This document shows, in pieces, positions 17,058 through 25,150 of a stretch of DNA of 64,000 nucleotides. Position numbers and translations under genes: made by a program. A model generated the notes under the pieces. The model was not told the origin of the DNA and ran no database searches. It saw nothing but the letters and a program-made list of their open reading frames with translations. Positions within the stretch are counted from its first letter, which is position 1. Each line of letters begins with the position of its first letter. The stretch covers positions 1,178,001 through 1,242,000 of the forward strand of contig NZ_CP058278.1 in the NCBI RefSeq assembly GCF_013389455.1, given 5' to 3'. Origin of the DNA: Flavobacterium inviolabile (GTDB taxonomy: Bacteria > Bacteroidota > Bacteroidia > Flavobacteriales > Flavobacteriaceae).

Positions 17058-17415
17058 GCTGTCTTATTTGAAATGTCCATCTTAAACTATGTCTAAATCT
17101 AAATAAACTCCTGTTCAGTTTGTCCAAAAGATTTGAGAAAGAACTGGCTGATGAGAAGCTTAAGAATAAGATTCTTAACGCCTTGATAGCTATATCGGAT
17201 ATTCTGTAGGATACTCAGATCCGAAAAAAGTTTTCTCCCAAACCATCTTCCTGCTCCGGGATGGAATCGGGATGTATGAGGGTAGTGCTGGTTTAACGGT
17301 TAGTGATTTAGCCGGTACTAATTTTAAATGGGGTGAATTGTCAATAAGCAAAGGGAAAATAGCAAACAAGCCATATCCATAATAGAAAGATTTTGTACTT
17401 TTTTAAAATGAAAAA
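17058..17415 (+). other. Interruption between array copies 2 and 3
   Basis: No intact gene is present. A piece resembling the C-terminus of an IS3-type OrfA lies at 17111-17248. A frame with no start, 17179-17382, overlaps it and ends in NKPYP; it may be the tail of another lost gene. Short A-rich sequence precedes the start of copy 3. No promoter consensus or terminator was recognised. Confidence 0.5.
17111..17248 (+). pseudogene. Fragment resembling IS3-type OrfA C-terminus
   Basis: The forward frame reads RFEKELADEKLKNKILNALI, then ISDIL, an in-frame TAG, and DTQIRKKFSPKPS. IS3-family OrfA proteins in Bacteroidota often end with LExxLxDxKLRxxxLxxMIDxAEKxFxIxIRKK, so the pattern fits. The DNA-binding N-terminus and OrfB are missing. 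The call is tentative because the fragment is only 46 codons long. Confidence 0.45.
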
Positions 17416-18063
17416 ATGAAAAAATACTTATATAGTTCAATAGCAGGTATGATCACTTTTTACGGGTGCGCTCAAAGCCCGGTGATTGATAGATTTGAGG
17501 GCATGACTATTGGTAAAGTTGAAAACGCGTATTATAAGGACGTTAATGGCTTATTGAATCAATACGTCGGAACCTGGATTTATTCTAACGGTAATACGAC
17601 GCTCAAAATTGTTTTTATTAAAAAGCCGATGGTGTATGTGTCAAGTTTTAAAAACTATTATGAGGATTATTTAGTCGGAGAATTTCAATACATAGAAAAT
17701 GGAATTGAAAAAGTGAACACATTAACTAATTTAGGTAATTCTTATTCAGATATTATGGACTATAATTTGTTCTCTGTGGCTATGATGGAAAAGGGTTCAT
17801 ACCCTTTATGTCCGGAATGCGGGGAGAATGAAAAGCGGCTGTTAATGTTTTTTAATGAGCCCTCACGTAGAAATATTTGGAGCGGGATAAGTAATAATTT
17901 TGTGATCAGAAAATTTGTTGAAAACGGACAGGAAAAACTAAAAGTACAATTTGTCTATACCGGACACGGTCTTGAAACATTAAACACAATGGATGGTCCT
18001 TCAACAAACATAAATAGCTTTAGTGTTCCTTATGGAGAGTATATTTTAGTAAAACAACCGTAA
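17416..18063 (+). CDS. Small lipoprotein of tandem family, copy 3
   Basis: This 215-residue paralogue starts MKKYLYSSIAGMITFYGCAQ with a lipobox-like TFYGC. The shared motifs are YYKDVNGLLNQYVGTWIY, GNTTLKIVFIKK, YYEDYLVGEFQYI, CPEC-GENEKR and the ending PYGEYILVKQP. It is the longest copy, with extra residues before the conserved ending. Its stop overlaps the start of copy 4 in TAATG. Upstream lies the interrupted segment, so copies 3 and 4 may be transcribed apart from copies 1 and 2, although no promoter stands out. Confidence 0.75.
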   Translation: MKKYLYSSIAGMITFYGCAQSPVIDRFEGMTIGKVENAYYKDVNGLLNQYVGTWIYSNGNTTLKIVFIKKPMVYVSSFKNYYEDYLVGEFQYIENGIEKVNTLTNLGNSYSDIMDYNLFSVAMMEKGSYPLCPECGENEKRLLMFFNEPSRRNIWSGISNNFVIRKFVENGQEKLKVQFVYTGHGLETLNTMDGPSTNINSFSVPYGEYILVKQP

Positions 18064-18671
18064 TGAAAACTATATTCACAATCCTGTTGGTATCTTTCCT
18101 TTTTTCCTGTAAAGCACAGGTTGTAGTGCCAATTGCCGAAGATAGCGATGTGGCATATACCAGTGGTACTTATAATAAAGATGTTGATAATGATTTCATT
18201 AAATATATTGGTACATGGAAATACCAAAACGGAAATACATCACTTACAATTTCTTTTGCCAAAATAACATTCGAGTACTTCGAATATAAAAATTACTATC
18301 AGGATTTGTTAGTTGGTGAATACAAATACATCAACAACGGGACTGAAATCATAAACACATTATCATTACTTGCTGATAATTCGCTAAGTGGCGACGATCA
18401 TAGTATTTCCGGAAATTTGATTTGGACAAAAAATCTATACCCTGTATGTAGTGATTGTGCGGAGAATGAACGTCGTATTAAGCTTTCAATTTATGACCCT
18501 GAAAGAAGATATTTAAGCAGCTCTGTTATTTTGCGATATAAAAATGACAATGGAACCGAAAAAATAATAGCCAAAATATATAAGAGTGATAATTCTATCA
18601 TGCAACCAGAAGGCTCTCCTGATGAAATGCGTATTCCTTATGGAGAATATGTTCTGATAAAACAACCGTAA
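18063..18671 (+). CDS. Small lipoprotein of tandem family, copy 4
   Basis: This 202-residue paralogue has a lipoprotein signal with lipobox LFSC then KAQ. It carries YNKDVDNDFIKYIGTWKY, GNTSLTISFAKI, YYQDLLVGEYKYI, CSDC-AENERR and the ending PYGEYVLIKQP. The signal peptide DNA is nearly the same as that of the broken copy 5 just downstream, which points to recent duplication. It starts within TAATG shared with copy 3 and ends in TAATG shared with copy 5. Function unknown. Confidence 0.75.
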   Translation: MKTIFTILLVSFLFSCKAQVVVPIAEDSDVAYTSGTYNKDVDNDFIKYIGTWKYQNGNTSLTISFAKITFEYFEYKNYYQDLLVGEYKYINNGTEIINTLSLLADNSLSGDDHSISGNLIWTKNLYPVCSDCAENERRIKLSIYDPERRYLSSSVILRYKNDNGTEKIIAKIYKSDNSIMQPEGSPDEMRIPYGEYVLIKQP

Positions 18672-18794
18672 TGAAAACTATACTCACAATACTGTTAGTC
18701 TCTTTCCTTTTATCCTGTAAAGCACAGGCTATAGAGTGGTACTTATAATAAAGATGTTGATAATGATTTTACTAAATATATAAAAGAACAGTAA
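18671..18794 (+). pseudogene. Truncated fifth copy of the tandem lipoprotein family
   Basis: The sequence starts as a close copy of copy 4 (MKTILTILLVSFLLSCKAQ) but reaches a stop after 25 codons (EWYL-stop). After a frameshift, the next 57 nt again match copy 4 (SGTYNKDVDNDFTKYI) and then stop just before the next gene. Compared with copy 4, bases between the signal peptide and the SGTY segment are deleted and everything after KYI is lost. The remaining 25-residue product could at most be a lipidated peptide. Confidence 0.8.
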
Positions 18795-20012
18795 ATGGTA
18801 AATAAAGAAACCTGGATAGAAGGAGATACACTTTTTTACAAAGATCATAGCAGCATTGAAAAAGCAAATATTAATTCACTAAAATATGCTTATGTACAGG
18901 TTTTAGGAAATATAGCCTTTCTGTTTGTTGTTGCAGATTATCAACACTATATATCCACTGAATTACAGGGATTTGAAGAGGTGTATCGCGAACTGTCAGA
19001 TCGGTTTTGTTTTGATGACAAAACCTTTTTTGCAGTATGCAAAGCAAGAAAAGAAGATGAGAAAGTAAAAATCTGGGCAAAAAAAATGCCTCAAAATTAT
19101 CAGATTCTGGACGAATATCCGGATGATGGTGATTCTGGCTACGAAGTATATGCAGCGCCCAAACAGATGATATCCTGGGATACTACTTACGAGCAATTGG
19201 AAGCATCGGGTTGTGTCGCAGTTTATTTTGCCGATTACGGCACTAAATATTTAAGATTCAAATATCCGGTTAGAATAGAAGGTATTCTTATCGATCAATT
19301 AGAAGTATATGCAGGCAACGCCAGTACTAATCGCCCTGTGCAGGAGTTTTTCGTAGACCTGTATGATGCAACCAATACCGATGAGAGCTATAAAAAACTA
19401 CGCAGACTCTGGATCGGTGACGATGTTGATATTGATCAATACGGCTATGAAAGAGAAGACCAGTGTTATCTGCAATTTGCTTTGGCAAAAGGTATAGATG
19501 TTTCTATTTGTTATACCTACGATAAAGGCTCTGCTTATGACGATGGCAGTACATCGCTTCATTTTTATAACAAACGGGAATACAGGTATTTTTTGGAAAA
19601 TAAAGAGTATGAAGAAGTAATGGAAATATCCGGATTAATATCCTTCCATAATAAATTGGATCTGAAAGTCAGGTATATTGATGATGATGACGTTAAACAT
19701 ATTCCACAAAAAGTAAAAGCATTACTGAAAGAGAAAAGTGGTATCTGGCTCGATAGTGCTAATAATAAAATCGGATTTGCAGGAATAGATACTGCATTGA
19801 TTCTGGACCTTGAAAAAATTGAATATTTTACATTTCAGAATGTTCTTCCTGCAAAAGGATCCGGATATGCAGTTTTTATTGTTCATCTTAAAACAGAAAA
19901 TTATCGGGACATTTTTATTGACGACACTTATTTCTTTGATCCGTTTGCTAAGCAATTGAAGCAAATGACGAAAAAGCCGGTTAAAGTCCCTGAAGCAGAT
20001 TATAACTGTTAA
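18795..20012 (+). CDS. Soluble protein of unknown function closing the island
   Basis: This 405-residue protein has no signal peptide, membrane helix or lipobox, so it is probably cytoplasmic, unlike its exported neighbours. It is rich in Tyr, Asp and Glu. The N-terminal ~75 residues and the C-terminal ~90 (GIWLDSANNKIGFAGIDTALILD, then a beta-rich end) may be separate domains around a central part with short acidic loops (DDGDSGYE, IDDDDVKH). No catalytic motif or family was recognised. It starts right after the stop of the broken fifth lipoprotein, so it may be the last gene of the same transcript. A partner or immunity-type role for a soluble gene next to surface proteins is speculation. 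Confidence 0.7.
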   Translation: MVNKETWIEGDTLFYKDHSSIEKANINSLKYAYVQVLGNIAFLFVVADYQHYISTELQGFEEVYRELSDRFCFDDKTFFAVCKARKEDEKVKIWAKKMPQNYQILDEYPDDGDSGYEVYAAPKQMISWDTTYEQLEASGCVAVYFADYGTKYLRFKYPVRIEGILIDQLEVYAGNASTNRPVQEFFVDLYDATNTDESYKKLRRLWIGDDVDIDQYGYEREDQCYLQFALAKGIDVSICYTYDKGSAYDDGSTSLHFYNKREYRYFLENKEYEEVMEISGLISFHNKLDLKVRYIDDDDVKHIPQKVKALLKEKSGIWLDSANNKIGFAGIDTALILDLEKIEYFTFQNVLPAKGSGYAVFIVHLKTENYRDIFIDDTYFFDPFAKQLKQMTKKPVKVPEADYNC

Positions 20013-20072
20013 AACCATACATGACCTCATTGGGGTTTATCTGTACAAACACCTAAGGTTATGCATTAAAAA

Positions 20073-20098
20073 AACCAGCCGGGAAATCCTGACTGGTT
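20073..20098 (-). terminator. Terminator of SPOR-domain gene
   Basis: AACCAG (20073-20078) pairs with CTGGTT (20093-20098), with one mismatch and an inner 4-bp stem closing an AAAT loop. The A-run at 20068-20074 gives a U-tract on the reverse strand. It could also stop forward transcription from the island only weakly. Confidence 0.65.
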
Positions 20099-20145
20099 AC
20101 TGTAAATGGTATTGTAAAACATATCAGCCTGTTTTAGACTGGTCA

Positions 20146-20535
20146 TTATTTATTCGGACGTATTAAAAGAGCGTTCGGGTATTTCTTTTTAATGTCGTTA
20201 AGGTTCTTTTCGGCCTCTATGCGGGTCTTAAAGCTGCCAATCCATACTTTGTAGGTTGGATTGTTATAAACGATGGTACCGTCTATATTCCGGAATTCTT
20301 TTCTGAAACTCGCCAGTGTTTTTTTGGCTTCTTCATTAGTGCCGTAAAAAATTTGAATTTTATAACGATCGTTAACGGTTATAGAGGAATTGATTTTTCT
20401 TTTCTCATTCAGGAGTTGCTCAAATTTCTGGTCCTGATCAATGTTAATTTTTGCGGTCTGCGCGTTGGAAGTGTATCCTAAAAATAGTGCTATTAAAGGA
20501 AGGAAGTGGTTTTTGTTTACTCTTAAGATTCTCAT
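20146..20535 (-). CDS. Exported SPOR-domain protein
   Basis: This 129-residue protein has an N-terminal signal (LIALFLGYTSNAQ) and a SPOR domain at about 55-127 (DRYKIQIFYGTNEEAKKTLASF ending IKKKYPNALLIRP). SPOR domains bind peptidoglycan strands stripped of side peptides, at division sites. The protein should be periplasmic. It is transcribed alone, in the opposite direction to its neighbours, and the respiratory operon diverges from it across a 217-bp gap. Confidence 0.85.
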   Translation of the reverse strand: MRILRVNKNHFLPLIALFLGYTSNAQTAKINIDQDQKFEQLLNEKRKINSSITVNDRYKIQIFYGTNEEAKKTLASFRKEFRNIDGTIVYNNPTYKVWIGSFKTRIEAEKNLNDIKKKYPNALLIRPNK

Positions 20536-20658
20536 AATGAAGTCTGTTTACTGCAAAAATACAATTATATAATTAAAAGAATTTTCTCAGGTTTATTTAG
20601 AATGGGTATAAATTACAATTAAGACAAATTTAAGGTTTTTAGAATAATACATAAGTCG

Positions 20659-20666
20659 TATTTTTG
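20659..20666 (+). promoter_or_regulatory. Candidate -7 box of act-cox operon
   Basis: TATTTTTG matches TAnnTTTG and lies 86 nt upstream of the actA ATG at 20753. The -33 region is degenerate (TTTT near 20637-20640). This is the best candidate for driving the ~11.4 kb actA-coxA operon. Confidence 0.45.
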
Positions 20667-20752
20667 TCGGAGTTTATAAATAAGGTATTTATTTATCTGA
20701 AATTAGGTTTCTGATAAAATCATGCCAAATTTAGTTGATAATCATTTTAACT

Positions 20753-22027
20753 ATGAAAAAAGTGGGTAACCATAAATCGTTTTCAAAGATTTTATTGTTC
20801 AGTTTAGCATTTGTGCTATCTTTTTCTTTTACCTCAAAAGCTCAGGATGCGGCTGCAGGTAAAGCGCTTTTTAATTCTAACTGTGCCGCTTGTCATAAGC
20901 TGGACGCAAAAATGACGGGGCCTGCGCTTCGTAATGTTGCGGAAAAATATGATAAAGCCTGGTTGCATAAATGGATTAAAAACAGTCCGGAATTAATCAA
21001 ATCAGGTGATGCTAAGGCTATCAAAGTGTTTGAAGAAAATGGAAAAGTAGCGATGACTGCTTTCCCTCAATTGTCAGATGCGGATATTGATAATATCTTA
21101 GCGTATACTTCTCAGCCTAAAGAAGAGCCTAAAGCGGCTGCTACAACAGCAGGAGCTACGGGAGCTGCTCAGGAAGGCGGAGTTTCTAACAATCTGGTTT
21201 TAGGAGTATTGGGTGTAGTATTGGCTATGTTGGTAGCGATGTTGCTGTTTGTTAAGAATGTGCTTAACAAGATTGCAAAAGCTAACGGTGTAGAGCTGCC
21301 GGTAAAAGAAAAATCAATTCCATTATGGATTGCTTTTGCCAGAAACCAGTTCTTAGTGCTTGTTTCTGTAATACTTATGCTTTTGGTAGGGGCTTACTTT
21401 ATCTACGGATATTTAATGCAGGTAGGTGTAGACCAGGGGTATGAGCCGATTCAGCCAATCCATTTCTCTCACAAAATTCACGCTGGTGATAACGGTATTG
21501 ATTGTAAATACTGTCACTCTTCTGCCAGAGTAAGTAAAACTTCAGGTATTCCTTCGTTGAATGTTTGTATGAACTGTCATAAAAACATTAATGAATTCCA
21601 GGGGGATGCAGATTCTACTTATGTGGATCATACAAAAGAATTCTATACTGCTGAAATTCAAAAACTTTACGATGCGGTAGGTTGGGATAAAACAGCTCAA
21701 AAATATACAGGAAAAGTGAAACCTGTTAAATGGGTTCGTGTTCATAATCTTCCTGACTTTGTGTACTTCAATCACTCACAACACGTTTCTGTTGCTGGTC
21801 TTGAATGTCAAAAATGTCACGGTCCGGTTGAGACTATGGAAATTATGAGACAACATTCTCCGTTAACAATGGGATGGTGTGTGAACTGTCACAGAGAAAC
21901 CAATGTTAAGGTTGAAGGTAACGAATACTACAAAAAAATACACGAAGAACTTTCTAAAAAATACGGTGTAGATAAATTGACTGCTGCACAAATGGGAGGT
22001 TTAGAGTGTGGTAAATGTCACTATTAA
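20753..22027 (+). CDS. actA: Alternative complex III subunit ActA, hexahaem cytochrome c
   Basis: This 424-residue protein is exported by a signal peptide (cleavage near TSKAQ). It has one CxxCH motif in an N-terminal monohaem domain (CAACH at about 44-48), two membrane helices (about 145-168 and 200-225), and five CxxCH motifs after them: CKYCH, CMNCH, CQKCH, CVNCH and CGKCH. That gives six c-type haems, as in ActA of Flavobacterium, where the monohaem domain is fused. It passes electrons from quinol oxidation toward the oxidase. A start at 20735 is possible (six extra residues), but 20753 gives a normal signal peptide. First gene of the act operon. Confidence 0.93.
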   Translation: MKKVGNHKSFSKILLFSLAFVLSFSFTSKAQDAAAGKALFNSNCAACHKLDAKMTGPALRNVAEKYDKAWLHKWIKNSPELIKSGDAKAIKVFEENGKVAMTAFPQLSDADIDNILAYTSQPKEEPKAAATTAGATGAAQEGGVSNNLVLGVLGVVLAMLVAMLLFVKNVLNKIAKANGVELPVKEKSIPLWIAFARNQFLVLVSVILMLLVGAYFIYGYLMQVGVDQGYEPIQPIHFSHKIHAGDNGIDCKYCHSSARVSKTSGIPSLNVCMNCHKNINEFQGDADSTYVDHTKEFYTAEIQKLYDAVGWDKTAQKYTGKVKPVKWVRVHNLPDFVYFNHSQHVSVAGLECQKCHGPVETMEIMRQHSPLTMGWCVNCHRETNVKVEGNEYYKKIHEELSKKYGVDKLTAAQMGGLECGKCHY

Positions 22028-22059
22028 TAAATAAATTAAGAAGCTAATATCTATATACA

Positions 22060-25000
22060 ATGGCATCAAACAAAAAATACTGGAAAAGTGTTGAAGAACT
22101 AAACGAAAATAGTTCTATTGTTGAGACGCTAAGAAACAATGAGTTTGTTGAAGAAATTCCAACAGATGAATTTTTAGGAGATAAAGATACTTTATCGACT
22201 TCATCAACTACTCGTCGTGACTTTTTGAAATACGTAGGATTTTCTACAGCAGCAGCTTCTTTAGCTGCGTGTGAAGGTCCGGTAATCAAGTCTATTCCTT
22301 ATGTAGTTCAACCTGAGGAAATCATCCCTGGTGTTGCAGATTTTTATGCAACTACTATCGCTGATGGTTTTGATTTTGCAAACATCCTGATCAAAACCCG
22401 CGAAGGTCGTCCTATTAAAGTAGAAAATAATAACTTACCAAATGCTATAACCGGTGCTAATGCAAGAGTTCACGCTTCTGTATTGTCGCTGTATGATAGT
22501 CTTCGTTTAAAGCAATCAAAAATTGCAGGTAAAGATGCTTCGTGGTCTGAAGTAGATACGAAAGTAAGAGCAGCTTTATCAGACGCAAAAGCTAAAGGTG
22601 GTCAGATCGTTCTTTTAACAGGAACTATGGCAAGCCCGTCAACAGATAAATTGATTGCTGATTTCATTGCAAAAAATCCAACGGCTAAACACGTTGTTTA
22701 TGATGCAGTATCAAGCTCTGATGCTCTTGATGCTTTCCAAATGGTTTATGGAGAAAGAGCATTACCAAATTATGATTTCTCAAAAGCAGATGTTATTGTT
22801 TCTGTTGGTGCTGATATCTTAGGAGATTGGCAAGGTGGAGGATATGATGCAGGTTATGCAAAAGGACGTATTCCTAAAAACGGGAAAATGTCGAAACACA
22901 TCCAGATTGAGGCAAACATGTCTTTAGCGGGTGCAAATGCAGACAAGCGTATTCCTTTGACTGTTACAGATCAAAAACTTGCTTTAGTAAAAATATTCAA
23001 TGTAGTTACCGGTGCTTCTGTTGCAACTTCAAAAATTGCCAATGAAGAAGCGGTAATGAAAGCTGCTCAGCAATTAAAAGCTGCTGCAGGAAAAGGAGTT
23101 TTGGTTTCAGGATTGGACGATGTTAATGCACAATTATTAGTATTGGCTATTAACAGAGCTTTAAGTTCTGAAGCGTTCAACACGGCTGCAACCCGTTTAA
23201 TCCGTAAAGGGGATGCTAAAGCGGTAGCGCAATTGGTTAACGATATGAAATCGGGAGCAGTTCATACTTTGATTATGAACGGTGTTAATCCGGTTTATAC
23301 TTTACCAAATGCAAAAGACTTCTTGGAAGGACTTAATAAAGTAAAATTATCGGTTGCATTTTCATTAAAAGAAGATGAAACAGCTTCAAAATCAGCTGTC
23401 GCAGTTGCTGTGCCGCACTACCTGGAGTCCTGGGGTGATGTAACCATCGCCAAAGGTCACTACAGTATTACGCAGCCAACAATTCGTCCGTTGTTTGATA
23501 CAAAACAATTCCAGGAAGCATTATTGTCCTGGACAGGAAATCCGGCTTCTTATTATGATTTCCTAAAAGCAACCAGCGCTGCTATCGCTACCGGAACAAC
23601 CTGGAATAGCTTGGTACACGATGGTGTTTTTGTTTCGGAAGTAGCACCTCTTGCAGGTTCTGCTGCTGATTTCGGTTCTGCTGCCGGAAAATTAGCACAA
23701 GCTAAAAATGCTGGCGGATTAGAATTAGTATTGTATACTAAAACCGGAATGGGAGACGGGCAACAGGCAAATAACCCTTGGTTACAAGAGTTCCCGGATC
23801 CGATTACCCGTGTGTCTTGGGATAACTATGTAACAGTAGCTAAAAAAGATGCTGAAAAATTAGGATTGGTAAACTACAATGTTGCAAACGGAGGTTTGAA
23901 CGGAAGTTATACAACTATTGAAGTTGCCGGTGTTAAGTTAGAAAACGTTCCTGTAATTATTCAACCAGGTCAGGCTGTTGGAACAATCGGAGTTGCTTTA
24001 GGTTATGGCCGTAAAGAAGCAATGAAACAGGAAATGCAGGTTGGGGTTAATGCTTATGCGCTTTATGCAGGTATGAAATCCGACCAGGTAGCTAAGGTTA
24101 CTAAAGCTAACGGAGATCACGAGTTTGCTTGTGTTCAGTTACAAAAAACATTGATGGGTAGAGGTGATATCATCAAAGAAACTACCCTTGAAATATTCAA
24201 TACTAAAGATGCTGCAGAGTGGAATATTGTTCCAATGGTATCTTTAGATCACAAAGAAACACCTGCAACTAAAGTAGATCTTTGGGATTCTTTCGACCGT
24301 TCTATCGGTCACCACTTTAACTTATCGATCGATTTGAATGCTTGTACAGGATGTGGAGCTTGCGTTATTGCTTGTCACGCTGAAAACAACGTTCCTGTTG
24401 TTGGTAAATCAGAGGTAAGAAGAAGCCGTGATATGCACTGGTTGCGTATTGACAGATACTACTCTTCTCAGGATACCTTCAAAGGTGATGTGGAGTTAAA
24501 AGAAGGTGCTTCCGGATTAATGAACTCTATCGATACTTTTACAGGTATGGAAGATCCGTCAGAAAATCCACAGGTAGCATTCCAGCCGGTAATGTGTCAG
24601 CACTGTAACCACGCACCTTGTGAAACAGTTTGTCCGGTAGCGGCAACATCACACGGTCGTCAGGGGCAAAACCACATGGCATACAACCGTTGCGTTGGTA
24701 CTCGTTATTGTGCAAACAACTGTCCTTATAAAGTACGTCGTTTCAACTGGTTCTTATACAACAAGAACAGCGAATTCGATTACCACATGAATGACGATTT
24801 AGGTCGTATGGTATTGAACCCGGATGTTAACGTTCGTTCAAGAGGGGTAATGGAAAAATGTTCACTATGTATCCAAATGACTCAGGCTACTATCCTTAAA
24901 GCGAAACGCGAAGGCAGAGCAGTCGGTAAAGATGAATTTGATGTAGCTTGTTCTGCAGCTTGTTCAAGTGGTGCCATGATCTTTGGTGACGTAAATGATA

Positions 25001-25110
25001 AAGAAAGCAAAGTAGCTAAATTAGCTGAAGATGACAGAATGTATCATTTATTGGAGCACATCGGAACAAAACCAAATGTATTCTATCACGTAAAAGTTAG
25101 AAATACCTAA
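22060..25110 (+). CDS. actB: Alternative complex III subunit ActB, molybdopterin-fold and Fe-S protein
   Basis: This 1016-residue periplasmic subunit carries a twin-arginine-like export motif (TRRDFLKYV at 51-59) and a lipobox-like LAAC71, so it may be both Tat-exported and lipidated. A molybdopterin oxidoreductase-like region spans about 80-720 and in this family has no cofactor. The Fe-S part follows, with four cysteine motifs: CTGCGACVIAC, CQHCNHAPCETVC, CVGTRYCANNC and CSLC...ACSAAC. These fit three 4Fe-4S clusters and one 3Fe-4S cluster. It is 33 nt after actA and followed by the quinol-binding membrane subunit actC. Confidence 0.94.
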   Translation: MASNKKYWKSVEELNENSSIVETLRNNEFVEEIPTDEFLGDKDTLSTSSTTRRDFLKYVGFSTAAASLAACEGPVIKSIPYVVQPEEIIPGVADFYATTIADGFDFANILIKTREGRPIKVENNNLPNAITGANARVHASVLSLYDSLRLKQSKIAGKDASWSEVDTKVRAALSDAKAKGGQIVLLTGTMASPSTDKLIADFIAKNPTAKHVVYDAVSSSDALDAFQMVYGERALPNYDFSKADVIVSVGADILGDWQGGGYDAGYAKGRIPKNGKMSKHIQIEANMSLAGANADKRIPLTVTDQKLALVKIFNVVTGASVATSKIANEEAVMKAAQQLKAAAGKGVLVSGLDDVNAQLLVLAINRALSSEAFNTAATRLIRKGDAKAVAQLVNDMKSGAVHTLIMNGVNPVYTLPNAKDFLEGLNKVKLSVAFSLKEDETASKSAVAVAVPHYLESWGDVTIAKGHYSITQPTIRPLFDTKQFQEALLSWTGNPASYYDFLKATSAAIATGTTWNSLVHDGVFVSEVAPLAGSAADFGSAAGKLAQAKNAGGLELVLYTKTGMGDGQQANNPWLQEFPDPITRVSWDNYVTVAKKDAEKLGLVNYNVANGGLNGSYTTIEVAGVKLENVPVIIQPGQAVGTIGVALGYGRKEAMKQEMQVGVNAYALYAGMKSDQVAKVTKANGDHEFACVQLQKTLMGRGDIIKETTLEIFNTKDAAEWNIVPMVSLDHKETPATKVDLWDSFDRSIGHHFNLSIDLNACTGCGACVIACHAENNVPVVGKSEVRRSRDMHWLRIDRYYSSQDTFKGDVELKEGASGLMNSIDTFTGMEDPSENPQVAFQPVMCQHCNHAPCETVCPVAATSHGRQGQNHMAYNRCVGTRYCANNCPYKVRRFNWFLYNKNSEFDYHMNDDLGRMVLNPDVNVRSRGVMEKCSLCIQMTQATILKAKREGRAVGKDEFDVACSAACSSGAMIFGDVNDKESKVAKLAEDDRMYHLLEHIGTKPNVFYHVKVRNT

Positions 25111-25150
25111 AAAAGTAAAATAAATTAATTAAGAATCAATATAAAGGATT

